Shown: in pieces, positions 7,119 to 7,301 of the stretch
How the letters are laid out: every line of letters starts with the position of its first letter
How positions within the stretch are numbered: the first letter of the stretch is position 1
Assembly: GCA_028696755.1 (NCBI GenBank)
Contig: JAQVGK010000169.1
Coordinates: 1-7,301, forward strand
Direction of reading: 5' to 3'
From: Bacteroidales bacterium
GTDB taxonomy: Bacteria > Bacteroidota > Bacteroidia > Bacteroidales > ML635J-15
Length of the DNA: 7,301 bases
The notes under the pieces: model-generated
The model's database searches: none
Seen by the model: the letters and a program-made list of their open reading frames with translations, nothing else
What the model was told of the DNA's origin: nothing
Position numbers and translations under genes: made by a program

Positions 7119-7301
7119 ATGAAACAGAAAAGAAATTTTATCGTGTTAGTTTTTGCAGCAATGTTTTTATTTGCAGCATGTGGGGGAAATTCCGAAAATT
7201 CATCTTCTGAAGATTCTAAAATTACAAAGCAAGAAGAGAATGCAATTGAAGATTTGAAAGAAGAAAACCAAGCAGTTAATATTACTTTTGAATTCACTTT
7301 G
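7119..7301 (+). CDS. Lipoprotein, N-terminal part (gene runs off the window)
   Basis: An ATG at 7119 opens a frame of 61 codons that is still open at the window end. It begins MKQKRNFIVLVFAAMFLFAA followed by Cys21. The LFAAC sequence is a good lipobox, so signal peptidase II should cleave before Cys21 and the mature protein should be lipid-anchored. The residues after it (CGGNSENSSSEDS) are a flexible Ser/Asn linker with acidic residues, followed by a charged, probably helical stretch (KQEENAIEDLKEENQ). The first acidic residue is at +6 from the cysteine, so it is only a weak match to the Bacteroidota lipoprotein export signal that sends lipoproteins to the cell surface. The start lies 20 bp after the stop of the 509-residue protein gene behind an A/T-rich leader, suggesting co-transcription. 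The functional domain is not visible. Confidence 0.85.
   Translation, partial: MKQKRNFIVLVFAAMFLFAACGGNSENSSSEDSKITKQEENAIEDLKEENQAVNITFEFTL

Overview
The window looks like a chromosomal piece from a member of the Bacteroidota. It is AT-rich, start codons follow A/T-rich leaders with no clear Shine-Dalgarno sequence, and one protein ends in a type IX secretion (T9SS) sorting domain, a system found in this phylum. All recognisable genes lie on the + strand, and every complete one carries an N-terminal signal peptide. The theme is therefore cell envelope and secretion. No mobile element, tRNA, rRNA or CRISPR array was seen. Species cannot be named from this sequence.

Layout: (1) bases 1-212 are the 3' end of an AraC-type DNA-binding regulator. 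(2) Bases 213-456 are a non-coding gap of 244 bp. It holds a strong intrinsic terminator-like hairpin (389-433) that ends only 23 bp before the next start codon, a smaller upstream hairpin, and a weak promoter candidate. (3) 457-1782 encodes a 441-residue OmpA-family protein with a lysine/aspartate-rich linker, a putative lectin-like beta domain and a C-terminal peptidoglycan-binding domain. (4) 1814-5470 encodes a 1218-residue modular surface or secreted protein: a parallel beta-helix with chlamydial-Pmp-like FxxN/GGAI repeats, a choice-of-anchor segment, two PKD-like domains, an unassigned four-cysteine region, two carboxypeptidase-regulatory/SdrD-B-like folds, an InlB-B-like repeat and the T9SS sorting domain. 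(5) A second intrinsic terminator lies at 5477-5523. (6) 5569-7098 encodes a 509-residue exported protein that I do not recognise. (7) 7119 to the window end is the 5' part of a lipoprotein gene.

The terminators and short gaps suggest two transcription units: the OmpA-like gene with the T9SS protein (31 bp gap), and the unknown exported protein with the lipoprotein (20 bp gap). A plausible but unproven reading is that the first unit makes an envelope anchor and a large adhesin-like surface protein, and the second makes periplasmic or outer-membrane components. Any regulatory link to the AraC-type gene is only positional. I found no convincing evidence of a wholly new system. The least explained parts are the 509-residue protein, the cysteine-bearing module of the T9SS protein, and the hairpin placed directly before the OmpA-like gene.
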